Below, piece by piece: positions 12,601-24,191 of a DNA stretch of 64,000 bases. The position numbers were made by a program, and so were the translations under genes. A model generated the notes under the pieces. The model did not search any database, was not told the origin of the DNA, and worked only from the letters and a program-made list of their open reading frames with translations. The first letter of the stretch is position 1. Every line of letters begins with the position of its first letter. Source of the DNA: Plantago major (Eukaryota > Streptophyta > Magnoliopsida > Lamiales > Plantaginaceae); the NCBI GenBank assembly GCA_026545765.1, contig JAIFAC010000146.1, positions 1-64,000 of the forward strand, read 5' to 3'.

Positions 12601-15600
12601 GTCGCAGGTGTCAGTACCTGAACCAGCTTCCTTTGTATGACCTGTAAGGCATTTTCTTTACATTGTAACATTTGTTCTTGAAAGGAGCTATTCTTGGAAA
12701 AGGTAACATATCCAAATACAAACAGCATACAATATATAGGGTCCCAACCTACCACCAAGCAGCCCGCCCACCCCCCTAACAAGATCCGAACAGAAATACT
12801 TTATAAATCAAGAAGACGCAAACGATACTTTTGTCAATGTGCTTCATCACAAGTATATTACTGCAGTAGAATTCCTGACTCTTTGAATAGACACAAACCC
12901 AAATATAGCGGCTACTGCTAACTTACGTGTCATTACATCGAAATTGTAGAGAGAGGATAATTTACTTTTTGCACAAAGATAAGATAATACACAATCTGAT
13001 ATAGGTGGATAGAGACACAAGTCAGACGCTCATGCTAAACTTACAGAAGTAGCACCCCTGGCTTTAGCTTGCTGTGATGATTCCAATTGCTCCACACGAC
13101 CAACCTTGTACCTTCCCGAAAAAAGAATGAAGTCAATGATGATGTATGCACTTGAAAAAGAAAAATGTAGATAAATCAGCTAATATTAAATTTTAACAAA
13201 ATGGATGACTTTTTGTTTTCAGTTAATCATATTAGCCTCTTCAGTGGCACTTCCAAATTACAGTGTCTGTAATATGCTTGAACAAAAAGGGTTCAGTAGG
13301 TAACCTGGAAGATGTGGAGCCGATATGAATCATAAAATTAAGGTTTCTGCTGTGGATTAACTTTTCAAATATGTTTTTGCCACAGAATCAGAGTGGTTCG
13401 TGAGAGGAGGGATACCATTACAGAAATTGAACCTAGAGATTTATCAACTAAAGAAGCTAAGATGATCAACACGCGTAAGGGTCAGTAATATGCATTAACA
13501 GTAATGGTTTGAATCTGATATTTCTCTGGCTGGTGATAACTGTACCAAATCAGTAAGGATTGGCCAATGAGACAACAAAGATGAACAGGTGGTCATATTT
13601 TAAATTTCTATGCAGTGTACTCTTAAAATTTACATGCAAGAGAGCAAGAGGCAAAACATGACAGTGTGTAGAGACTAGAGAGGCAGAAACCGTTGAGAAG
13701 AATACAGAAGCTCTATTAAGAATGCAGCAGCAGGAGAGTAAACATGATGATTTTCTAGAAACAGAATCAGCAGGCATATAAAGATCCTCTTACCCACGAG
13801 CTATGAACTTCTGAATAGCATCTTCAATTCCACTCTCTGACACTCCGACCTATAGAGAGCAGTCATTACTCACAACAAATCAATTCAAGCTTAAAGACAA
13901 TTGTCGATATATGCATGCATGCATGCAGTTGGTGTATTAACTATTAAGTAAGGATAAAGAGAAGTACAGATCACCTGTCGACACTTCCCTACCCACTTAG
14001 CCAGTTTCCAGTCAAGTTCCTTATGGCCAATTTCTGCATCTAGTTCAGAGAGCTCATAAAATTTTCCTGTATGATGTCATATGTAATAGATTTAACAAGT
14101 GCCAAAAAAAACGAAAAAGACAAACGGTGCCAAAATCTTAATCATTACTCCCTCTGTCCCTTTTAGAACGGATCATTTGACTTATCGTGTCTATTTTTTT
14201 ACCATGAATTGCTTCTAATTTATACTGTCAAAATATTTTAATGATTTATAATACGAAAGACCACAAAATGTACTTTCAATATAATTTGGTCAAGTCTTCT
14301 ACCAGAATAACTTATGAGTAATTCCTAGTCAAAGACGGGCATGGGTGTTCTTTCAACTATTCCAACTAAAACAATCTTTGGTATCTGCTCTCTGAGAATC
14401 AGATAATCCTCACAAGCCACATCAGATCGGATTTCAAGCATAATGATTGATGACATTTAAACGAAATGCAAGCACAGAAGATGACTTAAAGAACCCGAAT
14501 CAAATATTTCCAGAGTGAATGCTCTGGAAACAAGATAAATAATGAGATCCAGTGAAGCTCATAAACTTACCACTTTAAAAAAGAGAAGAATGTCCATATA
14601 CTGACTTTTTATATCCCAATATTGCTTTTGAGATGCTGACATTTTTCTCAAAGCATCTGGAGGAACATGCAGTGTCCTTTTATCATAAAGAGGGTCCCCT
14701 GGCCTTCTACCTTTGGCATCCTTAATTCGAGAAGGATGGAGCCATTCAAACTTGCTGACTGTTTCAGAGTCCTCATCATAGTTCTTCTTTGGAACGCTAG
14801 GAACTTCGAGAAGTTTTGGTCTTTTTATCGGCGGTAAAGATAAATCAGATGTGTCTTTAAAATTATTGCAATCCTCTTGGACTCTCTTTAACCTAGGTAC
14901 AAGAGGTCTCATGCCTGGTGTGTCAGGCCCTGGAGCATCACCATCACCGTTGGTAAAAAGCGAACAAGCTTTTTCCCGGTCAGGAATTACTGTTATGTTA
15001 CTGTTGGTGCTAAATACATTTTTCTGGTTGAGTTGTTTAGCAGGTGGATGTTCATTGCGCATATCATCGGGTTCATCATAATTCAAAGAAAAAGAGGGAA
15101 TGCTAGAAGTATCGTTGATTAGAGACCTGCACATCAACCATGAAACTAAACAAATTACAACTAATTGTGAACATGTGCATAATGCAACTTTACTTAATTT
15201 AATCTTAATTCAACCGATATCCATGAATATTGTACGGCAAATTAAGCAATAACTTCTGCTAATATCTCAAAAGAATTCATTAACACTTCTCACTAGGTAG
15301 TCATAGATGGAACTGTATCAAGGTTTATGGCACAATTATCAGTGCTCCAGCAGCGTCTTCAAGTAATGTCATGCATTCATACTTATCAGTTATCACAGTT
15401 AATAGAAAATACAAGCAGGCTCAATCACATTTTGAATGTTTCAAGCACTGCATTAATTCAGCAGCCTATTTGTGCTCATCACAGTACCGAAAGGCCTCAA
15501 CTGTCTAAGTTCAGGACTAACTCCAAACACACACACACACACACACACACACAGATAGAGAAACAAGAGCCGAAAATTCGATTCACCAATAGTTCAATCA

Positions 15601-16179
15601 TTGGCCATAGACAGACCGACTACAATCACACATTTTCATTTTTCGATATGCTAACACTAGGATATAAAGCACGCTCTCACAATAATTATTGTTACTCATT
15701 ACTTGAGTTGAAGTGTAGAACCTTAGATTCAAAAACAGCCACATCAAACACCAGTATTAGTACTTCCACAAATTAACACTCAGATACGAAATTGTGTTAT
15801 AGCAATAATTACTGTTGCTTCATTCAATAGGACCGTAGAGACAGCGAAATCGAATAGCATCAAGTAATGAGATAGTAAAACGACACGAGCACTAGGAGCT
15901 AGTTACTGAGAATCTTAAAACAGCAAATCACCTGAAATCGGAGGCCGAGGTTTTAGCGGTGTCGAGTCTGGCGAACTTGTGCTTGATGGTAGAGAAGACG
16001 GAAGGTTTTTGGCCGAAAACGGGAAGAGGCACCTTCTCCGGCGGAGTGTCGATTGCTTTGACTTGGTCATCGGGACTGTCGAGAACGACCGGTTTGACGG
16101 CGGTGGAAGCTTCCGGTTTGCTGGCGGTGGAAGGTTTCGGCTTCTTCAGGAACGAGAGTATCGATTGCTGCCGCTGCAT
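6691..16179 (-). CDS. MSH7: DNA mismatch repair protein MSH7 (plant-specific MutS homologue), frame-disrupted
   Basis: MSH7 pairs with MSH2 (MutS-gamma) and recognises base-base mismatches in the nucleus. Exon 1 (16179-15932) starts [11 protein letters not shown], a PCNA-binding PIP box whose last aromatic is Leu, and contains IDTPPEKVP. Exon 2 (15126-14571) has [10 protein letters not shown] and SASQKQYW. Exon 3 (14066-13975) has the mismatch-reading Phe-x-Glu motif as KFYEL. Further clean exons: 13849-13794, 13111-13045, 12641-12546, 12376-12248, 12155-12122, 12007-11960, about 11128-10944, 10847-10725 ([14 protein letters not shown]) and 9534-9340. The ATPase part (8700-6691) shows GPNMGG (Walker A), [42 protein letters not shown] (Walker B) and [10 protein letters not shown]. 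Single bases are missing at the exon 2 donor, near 10948, several times in 10400-10600, near 8320-8460, near 7588 and in the last exon, so no continuous frame exists as written. Confidence 0.88.
14149..14340. mobile_element. possible Stowaway-type MITE fragment in MSH7 intron 2
   Basis: The segment begins TACTCCCTCTGTCCC, the usual outer end of Stowaway-type MITEs, directly after a TA-like context. I could not find the matching inverted end within the next 250 bases, so this is at most a truncated copy. Confidence 0.4.
15527..15555. repeat. (AC)n microsatellite in MSH7 intron 1
   Basis: About fourteen AC dinucleotides inside the first intron of MSH7. A 149-residue plus-strand open frame runs through it but has no protein family signature. 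Confidence 0.95.
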
Positions 16180-16249
16180 TTTTTGGGAATTTGAGCTCGT
16201 TAATGGTTGGATTTGGGGTTTTACTGAGCCAAATGCGCGCCAAAATCAA

Positions 16250-17149
16250 ATTGTTTAGGGAACCCTATGCAGATATTTTAAATGTAGTCGCCGATCCAAA
16301 CCAAAGTACTCCTTCCTTCCGATTCAGAAAAAATGTCACATTTAAGATCCACAATTGTGGTAAGGTACTTCATTTGTTCCATATTTCATTTGGTTTTTTG
16401 ACACGGCAATTAAGATATAGTGTAGTTTCTATGTTCCGTTCAATATTTTCATTTGAATTTTTGTCAACGGAGTAATCAGATGGTGGAGTTTTAATATTAT
16501 TTAAATGAGAAGATGATAAATAATGAATAAAATTAATAGTGGATTAAAAGTCAAAAGTCGAAAGATTATTTAAATAAACTAGAATGTTGATATCGTGGTA
16601 CCTTTTAATATTGAGTTAACTTTCTATTATTTTATAATATAAAATGAACTAAATTGTAATTTGATATAATAATGTTTGGTGTCCATAACATAATTGAAGA
16701 TTACAATGATTCCTAGATGTTTTAAGTTATTAATTTGCTCAAGGTCACGTCTATTAAAAACGATAGCAGTTTTTCTTGCAAACAAATAATAGAATTGTAA
16801 ATTTGTAACCACCATTTTGGTAGTAATAAATACCAGAGTGGTGTTGGTTAGGATATAGTAATAGATAATGATTGAAAAATAGATTAATAAGTTTGTAAAG
16901 TTGTAAATGTGAGTATGTCGTAAGGTAATGTTTGGTTCATGTGGATTCCGGGGGTTTTTGAAAACCCACTAGCATAACCAACGTTTGGTTGCCCATTTTG
17001 ACCTCAAAAAGCCCTAAATATTAAACACATGGAATTCACAGTTCATTTTACACATGAAATCTCTCTTTAAATAACCTGCTAATATTATTCAATTTAGTTT
17101 TTTATCATATTTAATGCCATGCGATTTGTCGATTTTAACCCTACTATTC
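16250..17149. other. intergenic upstream of MSH7, no gene seen
   Basis: AT-rich region 5' of MSH7 that should include its promoter. A MITE-like start (ACTCCTTCCTTCCG) appears near 16308 without a clear partner end. No coding signal was recognised. Confidence 0.45.
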
Positions 17150-17645
17150 ATTGTGGCACGGGATAAAATTGTCATTTGGAAAACAAATATACTCAGACTG
17201 TCACTGCTTCTTCCCAAGTATAATGCTCCAGCTCGCAAAGTCCCCTGATGATTTCTTATTATACATCATAATTATACCCGCTTGTCCGTTGTCATGTGTG
17301 ACCGAATCAACAATGTTAAATGTGAAGGCATCTCCAATTACAAGGAATGTTGGTTGTAGTGTTATCCATTATCTGGCCCTGAGATAGGTTTGCGAAAGAA
17401 TCATGCGTTTCCTTATGAAGTTCCATACGTAATTTATGGGTGTTGATGGGTTGGTTGGCAAATAGTTTGGCGTTTTTGGCTTTCCACATTAGCCAAAGCT
17501 CGATTATCCAAATTATTTTTTTTTTTTCGATTTCTCGTTGGTATCCGCTACATGCCAACCGAAAGACCGTTGACTTTTTGAGGAAATGCCTCCCAAATAC
17601 GTTGTTTTACATCCACAGTGCGCCGAACCCAAGACTTTGCTAACT
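17150..17645 (-). mobile_element. LINE (non-LTR retrotransposon) remnant, RT C-terminal/RNase H linker
   Basis: Reading the minus strand, the frame contains AKSWVRRTVDVKQRIW followed, after a shift, by IIELWLMWKAKNAKLF. The pattern 'W-x-x-W-x-x-R/K-N-x-x-[IL]-F' is typical of the link between the zinc-binding RT tail and the RNase H domain of plant LINE polyproteins. The following sequence (SVTHDNGQAGIIM) is compatible with the start of such an RNase H. The fragment has frameshifts and no preserved catalytic core. The call rests on one motif and overall layout. Confidence 0.5.
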
Positions 17646-19369
17646 CAATTCTCTCACCACTGGTAAACAAACCGTTATCTAAAATTAGACTTCTATGATT
17701 TTAAAGCGATTTCCAAAACCAGTTTTGATAGAGACAGTTTCCTGTTGATTGATTTCCAAATCAGTTTTAGTAGATGCGTTTGGTTTAGAATTTCAAGGTT
17801 TCTAATTCACTGTCCTCTCATCTAAGAGGCATATTGTTTTCCAGTTTATTCATGATCTTTTATTTGTGTCTTAAGTGGTTGAATTCGAGAGGTAGCACAC
17901 ATTTTATCAAATGTGTGGAAAGAATTTTAACAATGGACATGCAATAAGAGGGGATTGTGTTTGTAAACGATCTTATTGAAACGGATGTACCAATGACAAA
18001 CATCTATAGTACCAATTGTTTATGCGAACAAGTTTTGTTCTCTTCGTCCCAATGTATTGAATCGATCTAAACTAAATTGAATGGAACTCAAGTGTAGATA
18101 AAAAACAACCAAGCAGAATCGAAATTAATAAGCTTTTCGGATATAATGTAACCTAATTCTATTGATGATATGGTCAAAATAGTCTAATTTCTTTCTTCCG
18201 GAGATAAAAGGCAGATCCAGATTTGATAAATCCCAATCCATGTCGTTTCGTGGAAATGGAGGTGTGATTTAAGCTTCAGCATATCAACCAACATGAAAAG
18301 TCCCCTTGATTTAAGCTTCGGCATATCGACTAATACAAACTAGGTCTAATCATTTTAACTTAATCTAGAACAACATATATAAAACCATATCCAGAAAGGT
18401 ATAACTAATAAAAAGGAGGTCTATCATCTCTTTAACGGAATCCAGAATAACATATCCAGTACCAACCGGTAAAACATAACCATAGGTCTATCATCTTCAA
18501 CGAAATCCATAACAGCATATCCAGACAACCGGTAAAACAAAAAACATATCAAGGAAAGTACAGCTTATAGAAAGGAGAGTATGCATAAAGGTAGGTGCAT
18601 TTGAGAAGCCCCAGTCGGACGGTCTCATTTCCTGCCATATTAGTAAAATTAAAGATCACTAAACATCCAGATAGTACACACTAGAATAGTTTGCAGCTAC
18701 CGCCTTCTCCAGAAGAAAGCTGAGATTTCATGGACATCTGCAACAAGAAAACGGACAGCTGGTGCACGTCATGGTCGTCTGCAACACAAAAATGGAAGTT
18801 CATGATCAGCACAAAGCACAAAGGATGGATGCATGATTGAGTTCAGATAACATAATGATATAAAATAATCATCATATTAAGAACTATTCATGTGTGCATA
18901 TTCGAGTAAAATCAAGAAAGGTATATCAAGGTACATAACACGAATGACTTGATGATAGAATAAAGTCATGTCAATTAAGATGACTACGAACCTAGCATGT
19001 GATTAGATCACATCTTTTGGTCCAGGTAGTATCGAATTCTAAAACATATCGGTTAGTTGAGTTCAAGGGAGCTGCACTAACCACTAAGAAATATAAGCAA
19101 TCTTTTAGAAATGGTTCAAAGTTCAAGCTTCAAATTAAAACTAAGAGTCCTATGTATCAAACCCTATTAAAGTCCATATAGATCGTTCTGAAAGAGCAAC
19201 AAAATGTTAACGCCACAATCAGTTAAATAGACCTTCATACATAGGATGTCTGCATCAAAATGATTATACGATAAAGCACAACAAAAAGCAATCTACCAGG
19301 GACTTTTATGGTGCTCTCACCCCATTTCATGTTGGTAAGGGTCTGAAAAATAGGATTTGCTTCACCTTC
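17646..19369. other. intergenic region between LINE remnant and trihelix cluster
   Basis: No coding region was recognised. It contains short direct repeats at 18260-18545 and, near 18700-18790, sequence that could be a 3' UTR exon of the downstream-facing trihelix gene, because that gene shows a GT donor right after its stop codon. Confidence 0.4.
18260..18545. repeat. short interspersed direct repeats
   Basis: TGATTTAAGCTTC(A/G)GCATATC occurs at 18265 and 18307 (42 bp apart). GGTCTATCATCT and the following ATCCAGAATAACATATCCAG-like block recur at about 18417 and 18484. These are diverged short duplications with no obvious function. Confidence 0.55.
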
Positions 19370-19908
19370 GAAATAAACTAGCATTGAGGACTTAAAAAAC
19401 TATAAACATTTTCTTGAAGAAGTATTTATGTACAATCTAACTCGCCATGAAACGATCAGCATTACAAAATCACAAAGTCTAAATTAGCAACACAAGGAAA
19501 AACAAAAGCCATACGATTATGCACACATAATAATTGGTATTAAGAGTTATACTTAAACATAACACATATTCAGGATACATAATCAACTATCACAAGTTTC
19601 TATCACCAGACAGAACAGCAAAAATTACATTTCAAGTAACACAACAAAAGAGAACATATATTGTTCTTCAAAAATTATACGCAAACATGTCCCGTCTTAT
19701 TATAAACATCAAACTCCTACACTAACCATCAACCCTTGCAGGTTTCTATCACCAGACATGACCACGACCATAAACAAGTAAAATCACAAAAAGAGAGTCC
19801 TCAATCAGACAAAATTAACATCGTGATTCCATCCAACTTAAGGTACTAAGCTGTTTATTTATCAGAACAGTTTATCACAACCCAAAACTGAATCTAAAAA
19901 TACCTGCA
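19370..19908. repeat. 3' flank duplicated with the trihelix gene (copy 1; copy 2 at 22795-23291)
   Basis: The 3' flank of trihelix-1 resembles the 3' flank of trihelix-2 over about 500 bp. Shared blocks include AACTAGCATTGA, ATGTACAATCTAA/GTGTACAATCTAA, CACCAGA(C/A)AGA, CATCAAACTCCT and AACCATCAA. The two genes were therefore duplicated as a segment including non-coding sequence. Confidence 0.7.
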
Positions 19909-21095
19909 CTAATCTCCAAGATTATCCACAGAAGTATTGATATTATTATCCTTGTTATCATCCTCACCATCCATCTTCCTAATTTTTGCAATCTCAGCCT
20001 GCGCACGCTCCAGAATGTGATTCTTCTCAACCTCCAACTCCTTCAGAATATCCTTCCTCATCTTCTCCAAATCCATCATATGTCTCATATTATTCTCCGC
20101 AAGCTTCTCCAACACCATTCCAAACCTCTGAATCGACTCAGCCACCAACCTCACTGACTCCCCACCTATCTGCCTCCTCTTCTTCTCCTTAACCTTCTCA
20201 TACACCGTCCCTAACCTCTGATTCGACTCAGCCAACAACCTCCCCGACTCCCCACCCATCTGCCTCCTCTTCTTGTCCTTAACCTTCTCATACACCGTCC
20301 CTAACCTCTGATTTGACTCAACCAACAACCTCCCCGACTCCCCACCCATCTGCCTCCTCTTCTTCTCCTTAACCTTCCCATACACCGTCCCTAACCTCTG
20401 ATTCGACTCAGCCAACAACCTCCCTGACTCCCCAACCATCTGCCTCCTCTTCTTCTCCTTAACCTTCTCATACACCGTCCCTAACCTCTGATTCGACTCA
20501 GCCAACAACCTCCCCGACTCCCCACCCTCTTCGTCCGACTGAACCGGACTATCACTCATTTCATCCCACACATTAGACTTATTCAAATACACCTGTGGAT
20601 CCTTAAATACACACTCCCCTGAATCAAACCCACATCCTAAACCACTAAATCCTCCCATCCTCGGATTCAACAACTCATTCATCTTCTTAAGAAACACCCA
20701 ATTACTCCCAGTGCTGCTCTCAAATTTTGCCTGCTCCTTCTTATACTCATTCTTCAAAACATCCAGCTGGCTTCTACACTCAGCAACCGTCCTCTGAACT
20801 CCACTCATCTCCAACAATTTCTCCACCAGCTCATTCCAATCATCTTCCATCAGACTTTTCCTGCCCAACTCCATGTACCTGGCTCCCCAAACTTCCAAGA
20901 GCATGAAAACATTGCCTTCAGTCCATGTGTCCCGACTCTGAGGAGCAGCGCCATGTTTGTTGGAGACGAAGAATCAAGCTTTTGCTTCTTCAGGAATGTG
21001 TGATCTTGATTGTCTTCTTCATCAGCTGAATCATCTTGGTCTTCATATCTGAGATCGCCTGGCGGCAGAAAGGAATGGGAACTGAGATTTCTCAT
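19909..21095 (-). CDS. trihelix (GT/SANT-like) transcription factor 1, with expanded coiled-coil repeats and one frameshift
   Basis: Nuclear DNA-binding protein of the trihelix family. After an acidic N-terminus (MRNLSS start, DDSADEEDNQD) comes the DNA-binding trihelix: DTWTEGNVFMLLEVWGARY, DWNELVEKLLEMSG, CRSQLDVLKNEYKKE and SNWVFLKKMNELL. A linker (GFSGLGCGFDSGE) leads to four near-identical 30-residue units (GESGRLLAESNQRLG... KEKKRRQM), a degenerate fifth and a C-terminal coiled coil (DLEKMRKDILKELEVEKN). The start is chosen by match to the paralogue at 24191. Length is 1187 nt, one short of a multiple of three. The paralogue at 24007 has GACGAAAGA where this gene has GACGAAGA (about 20969), so one A is missing (a T on the coding strand), and the N-terminus and trihelix fall in different frames. 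Single coding exon; a GT donor follows the stop, suggesting a spliced 3' UTR. Confidence 0.8.
20161..20520 (-). repeat. in-frame 90-bp minisatellite, four units
   Basis: Units begin at 20161, 20251, 20341 and 20431 with exactly 90-bp spacing. They are nearly identical, differing by only a few bases. Each encodes one 30-residue heptad-like unit. The paralogue at 23.3-24.2 kb and the fragment at 40.3 kb have only one unit, so the array expanded in this copy alone. Confidence 0.95.
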
Positions 21096-22794
21096 TGATT
21101 GGGAATTTTCTTTTCGCGATAAGGAAAATTTTGTGAGTTGTGGTGTTAGGGGTTCGCTTTGATGATGGGATCTTCTCTTTTTCAATTTCAATCCGGATGG
21201 TATTAGTAAATTAATTATAAGCTGATAAACCCGGTAATAATCTTTAGTCATTCTATTTAAGGAACTAACAGGTAATTATTGTACTTAAAATTGCTATGAT
21301 GGTGTTAAATAAATAATTGGCCATGTATGATGCTAAAATTCTACTTGCATGGATGGTGCTGAAACTGAACAATACACTAGAAATTTGCTGAAAATGGAAA
21401 AGAAGGAAAGATTCTTTATCCAGATATAAAATTGATATTTGTAAGATAAAGGTAACATTCGATTCACAATTAATATAATATTTGTTCACGCTTTGGTCTC
21501 TGAACTGAAACATTAACAACTATCGCTGATCCTAATCTTCAATTCAGGGACAAAGAATTGCTGAAAAGGATCAGATATGTGTTAGATAGAGTATTATTTA
21601 TACAGTTGTGGCTAGTCAAATTAAGTATCAAGTTTGAAGAAAAATCTTACGCATAATAATTTATGGTGGAATATTCTGTTCAATACCATTCAAAGAAATT
21701 TAAAAATTCAGCACCGTATGTGACAAATAAATTGTTCAACATCCTTGTCACCGTGCACACCTTGTAGAATGGGTTGATTGATTTGTAGAAGTACATCACC
21801 ACGTGCAATTAAACCTTCTATTTGTTATTCCTCGTCCATTTAATATTTTACAATTCCTCAATTGGCATTCATTCTCTCCATTTAATTTTTATTCGAGTAT
21901 TTCTATCTTTTTCTTTTTTCAGGTTCACCTTTTCATTTGAAAACCAATCAAAGGCTTGTTACTTCCTGATCAATAAAAAAATTTACAGGCTGAGAGCTAC
22001 AACTAAAGAAAGCATTGCATTCAGGCTCCATCTTGCTAAACCTTTTGCAAACAGAGGTTCGTTGAACTTCAGTATCACCATCCTTACGGAAATCAGAGAT
22101 CTTGAGAAACCATTTTCTCTCAAATAGCTTTCATGGTTGCAATGACTTTCTTTGACAATTCATCATATCATATATTCAGGTTTCATCATATTTCGTATTG
22201 TCTTCCCTTTTTCTCATTTCGAGACCGTAGTTAAAGCTTGACCACAAGTACAGCATGCAAAATGCCAAAATTTAATTGTTGCAAATTTAACCTATTCTGC
22301 TTATCTATTATCTAATTGAGTACCGATCCCAATAAGTACATGTAGTGTGCGCATGGTTATTTATACCATACATAAAGAAAGAGGCCTAGGGTAGTTGTTG
22401 GTCTAAAGTTTTATCTGTTTCTCCTTTTCCTAAATATATATCACAATACTAAAACTGCTTGATACTTGATAGTCTTTCCTTCACAAACAAACATGAGTTT
22501 TACTCCATTGCTTGAACTATACTTTATGTAATTTAATTATTAAAGTAACTGTCTTATGTGTTTGACACGTAGTTTTGACTTTAAGCATCAAGGTTGGATT
22601 GAATCATAGGTATCCTTAGTTCCTAATCTCTCATTATTGAATTTGTCATTCTTTTATGTAGGCGCAGATATGCAAGTATAGTTTCAAAAATCAAGTGAGA
22701 CATTAAACAACTTATGCACGCGAATACTCATACACCATTCTGCTAGTAACGACAAACAACTTATCTACGGTATATAAATGGTAATTGGTTCATT
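21096..22794. other. spacer between the two trihelix genes
   Basis: AT-rich spacer holding the promoter side of trihelix-1. Apart from 5'-UTR-like sequence resembling that of trihelix-2 just upstream of 21095, I recognise no gene, RNA or mobile element. Confidence 0.5.
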
Positions 22795-23291
22795 TACGAA
22801 AGAAACTAGCATTGATGGACGCAGAAACTAAAAACATATGCTTAGAAGTGTCTGTGTACAATCTAAGTGGTATAAGTGAACAATCAGCATTACATAGTAA
22901 CAAGAAGCTTAGATTAGCAACGCTAGGTAAAACAAAAAACATATGGCTAGACACATAATGACAGATATTATAGCAAATATAACAAAAATTCATGGTAAAC
23001 ATCAAACCCCTCCACAACCAATCATCGTACAAGTTCGTATCACCAGAAAGATAGTATAGATTTTATTCGTTGACAGTTATATGCAAACATAACACGTTCT
23101 TATGATAAATATCAAACTCCTCTTCTAACCATCAATCCTTAGAAGTTTCTATCACCAGATAGAACCACAATTAAGCAAAAGCAACAAGAGAGAGTCACAG
23201 AATTAACATCGCATCTCAACAATCTTAAGGCAGTAATATATTCATTTGTCAGAACAACTCGTAACCATGATTGAATTTAAATTTACCTGAA
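22795..23291. repeat. 3' flank duplicated with the trihelix gene (copy 2; copy 1 at 19370-19908)
   Basis: Homologous to the 3' flank of trihelix-1, with shared blocks in the same order right up to the stop codon. A GT donor (CAGGTAAAT) also follows this gene's TAG, as in copy 1. Confidence 0.7.
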
Positions 23292-24191
23292 CTAATCTCC
23301 AAGATTATCCACGGAAGTATCAGTATTATCACCATCCTCGTCATCACCATTCATCGCCCTAATTTTCGCAATCTCAGCCTGTGCACGCTCCATAATCTGC
23401 TTCTTCTCAATCTCCAACTCCATCTGAAAATCCTGCCTCATCTTCTCCAAATCAATCATTTGCTTCCTCTTATTCTCCTCAATCTTCTCATACACCGCCC
23501 CAAACCTCTGAATCGACTCAGCCAGCATCCTTGCAGCCTCCCCACTCTCTTCTCCCTCCTCCTCCTCCTCACCCTCCTCGTCCGACTCCACCGGACTATC
23601 CCTCATTTCATCCAAAACATTAGACCTGTCCAAATACACCTGGGGGTTCATAAACACATACTCACCCGAATCAATCCCACAGCCTAACCCACTGAACCCC
23701 CTCACCCTCGCATTAAATAACCCGTCCATCTTCTTAAAGAACACCCAATTACTACCGATCCCGTTCTCGACCTTTGCCCGTTCTTTCTTATACTTATTTT
23801 TCAACACATCCAGCTGGCTTCTACACTCACCAACCGTCCTCTCCACTCCACTCATCTCCAAAATTTTCTCCATCAGCTCATTCCAATCATCGGTCCTCAA
23901 ACTTCTCCTACCCAGCTCCACATACCTTGCCCCCCAAACTTCCAACAGTACGAAAACATCGTCTTCTGTCCACGTATCCCTCCTAGGAGCACTGTTGTTG
24001 GTGTTGGAGACGAAAGATTCGAGCTTTCGCTTCTTGGGGTGTCGTTTGGAATCGTCGTAATTGTTGAAATGCCCATTTTGCGGGAAGTTTGAGTGATCTT
24101 GATTATCTTCTTCTTCGCCTGCGGAATCATCTGGATCTTCGTCTGCTGAATCATCTGGCGGTGGAAACGAATAGGAGCTGAGATTTCTCAT
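23292..24191 (-). CDS. trihelix (GT/SANT-like) transcription factor 2
   Basis: Intact 299-residue paralogue of the neighbour at 19.9-21.1 kb. An acidic, Ser-rich N-terminus (residues 1-35) and a basic stretch (KRHPKKRKLES, probable nuclear localisation signal) precede the trihelix domain, which spans roughly residues 65-150: DTWTEDDVFVLLEVWGARY, DWNELMEKILEMSG, CRSQLDVLKNKYKKE, SNWVFFKKMDGLF. An acidic linker (SDEEGEEEEEGEE) leads to one copy of the AESIQRFGAVYEKIEENKRKQM coiled-coil unit and a long C-terminal helix. An upstream in-frame ATG at 24275 would add 28 residues; the internal MRNLSS start is preferred because trihelix-1 has the same start context. Promoter targets are unknown. The layout resembles ASIL-type trihelix proteins that repress embryo genes, but that sub-group is only a guess. 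Confidence 0.85.
   Translation of the reverse strand: MRNLSSYSFPPPDDSADEDPDDSAGEEEDNQDHSNFPQNGHFNNYDDSKRHPKKRKLESFVSNTNNSAPRRDTWTEDDVFVLLEVWGARYVELGRRSLRTDDWNELMEKILEMSGVERTVGECRSQLDVLKNKYKKERAKVENGIGSNWVFFKKMDGLFNARVRGFSGLGCGIDSGEYVFMNPQVYLDRSNVLDEMRDSPVESDEEGEEEEEGEESGEAARMLAESIQRFGAVYEKIEENKRKQMIDLEKMRQDFQMELEIEKKQIMERAQAEIAKIRAMNGDDEDGDNTDTSVDNLGD

Noticed and set aside
13909..13930. ATGC tetranucleotide run with self-complementarity
   Set aside because: Short microsatellite in an MSH7 intron; no regulatory evidence.
15327..15776. 149-codon plus-strand open frame
   Set aside because: It lies in MSH7 intron 1, runs through an (AC)n repeat and shows no domain.
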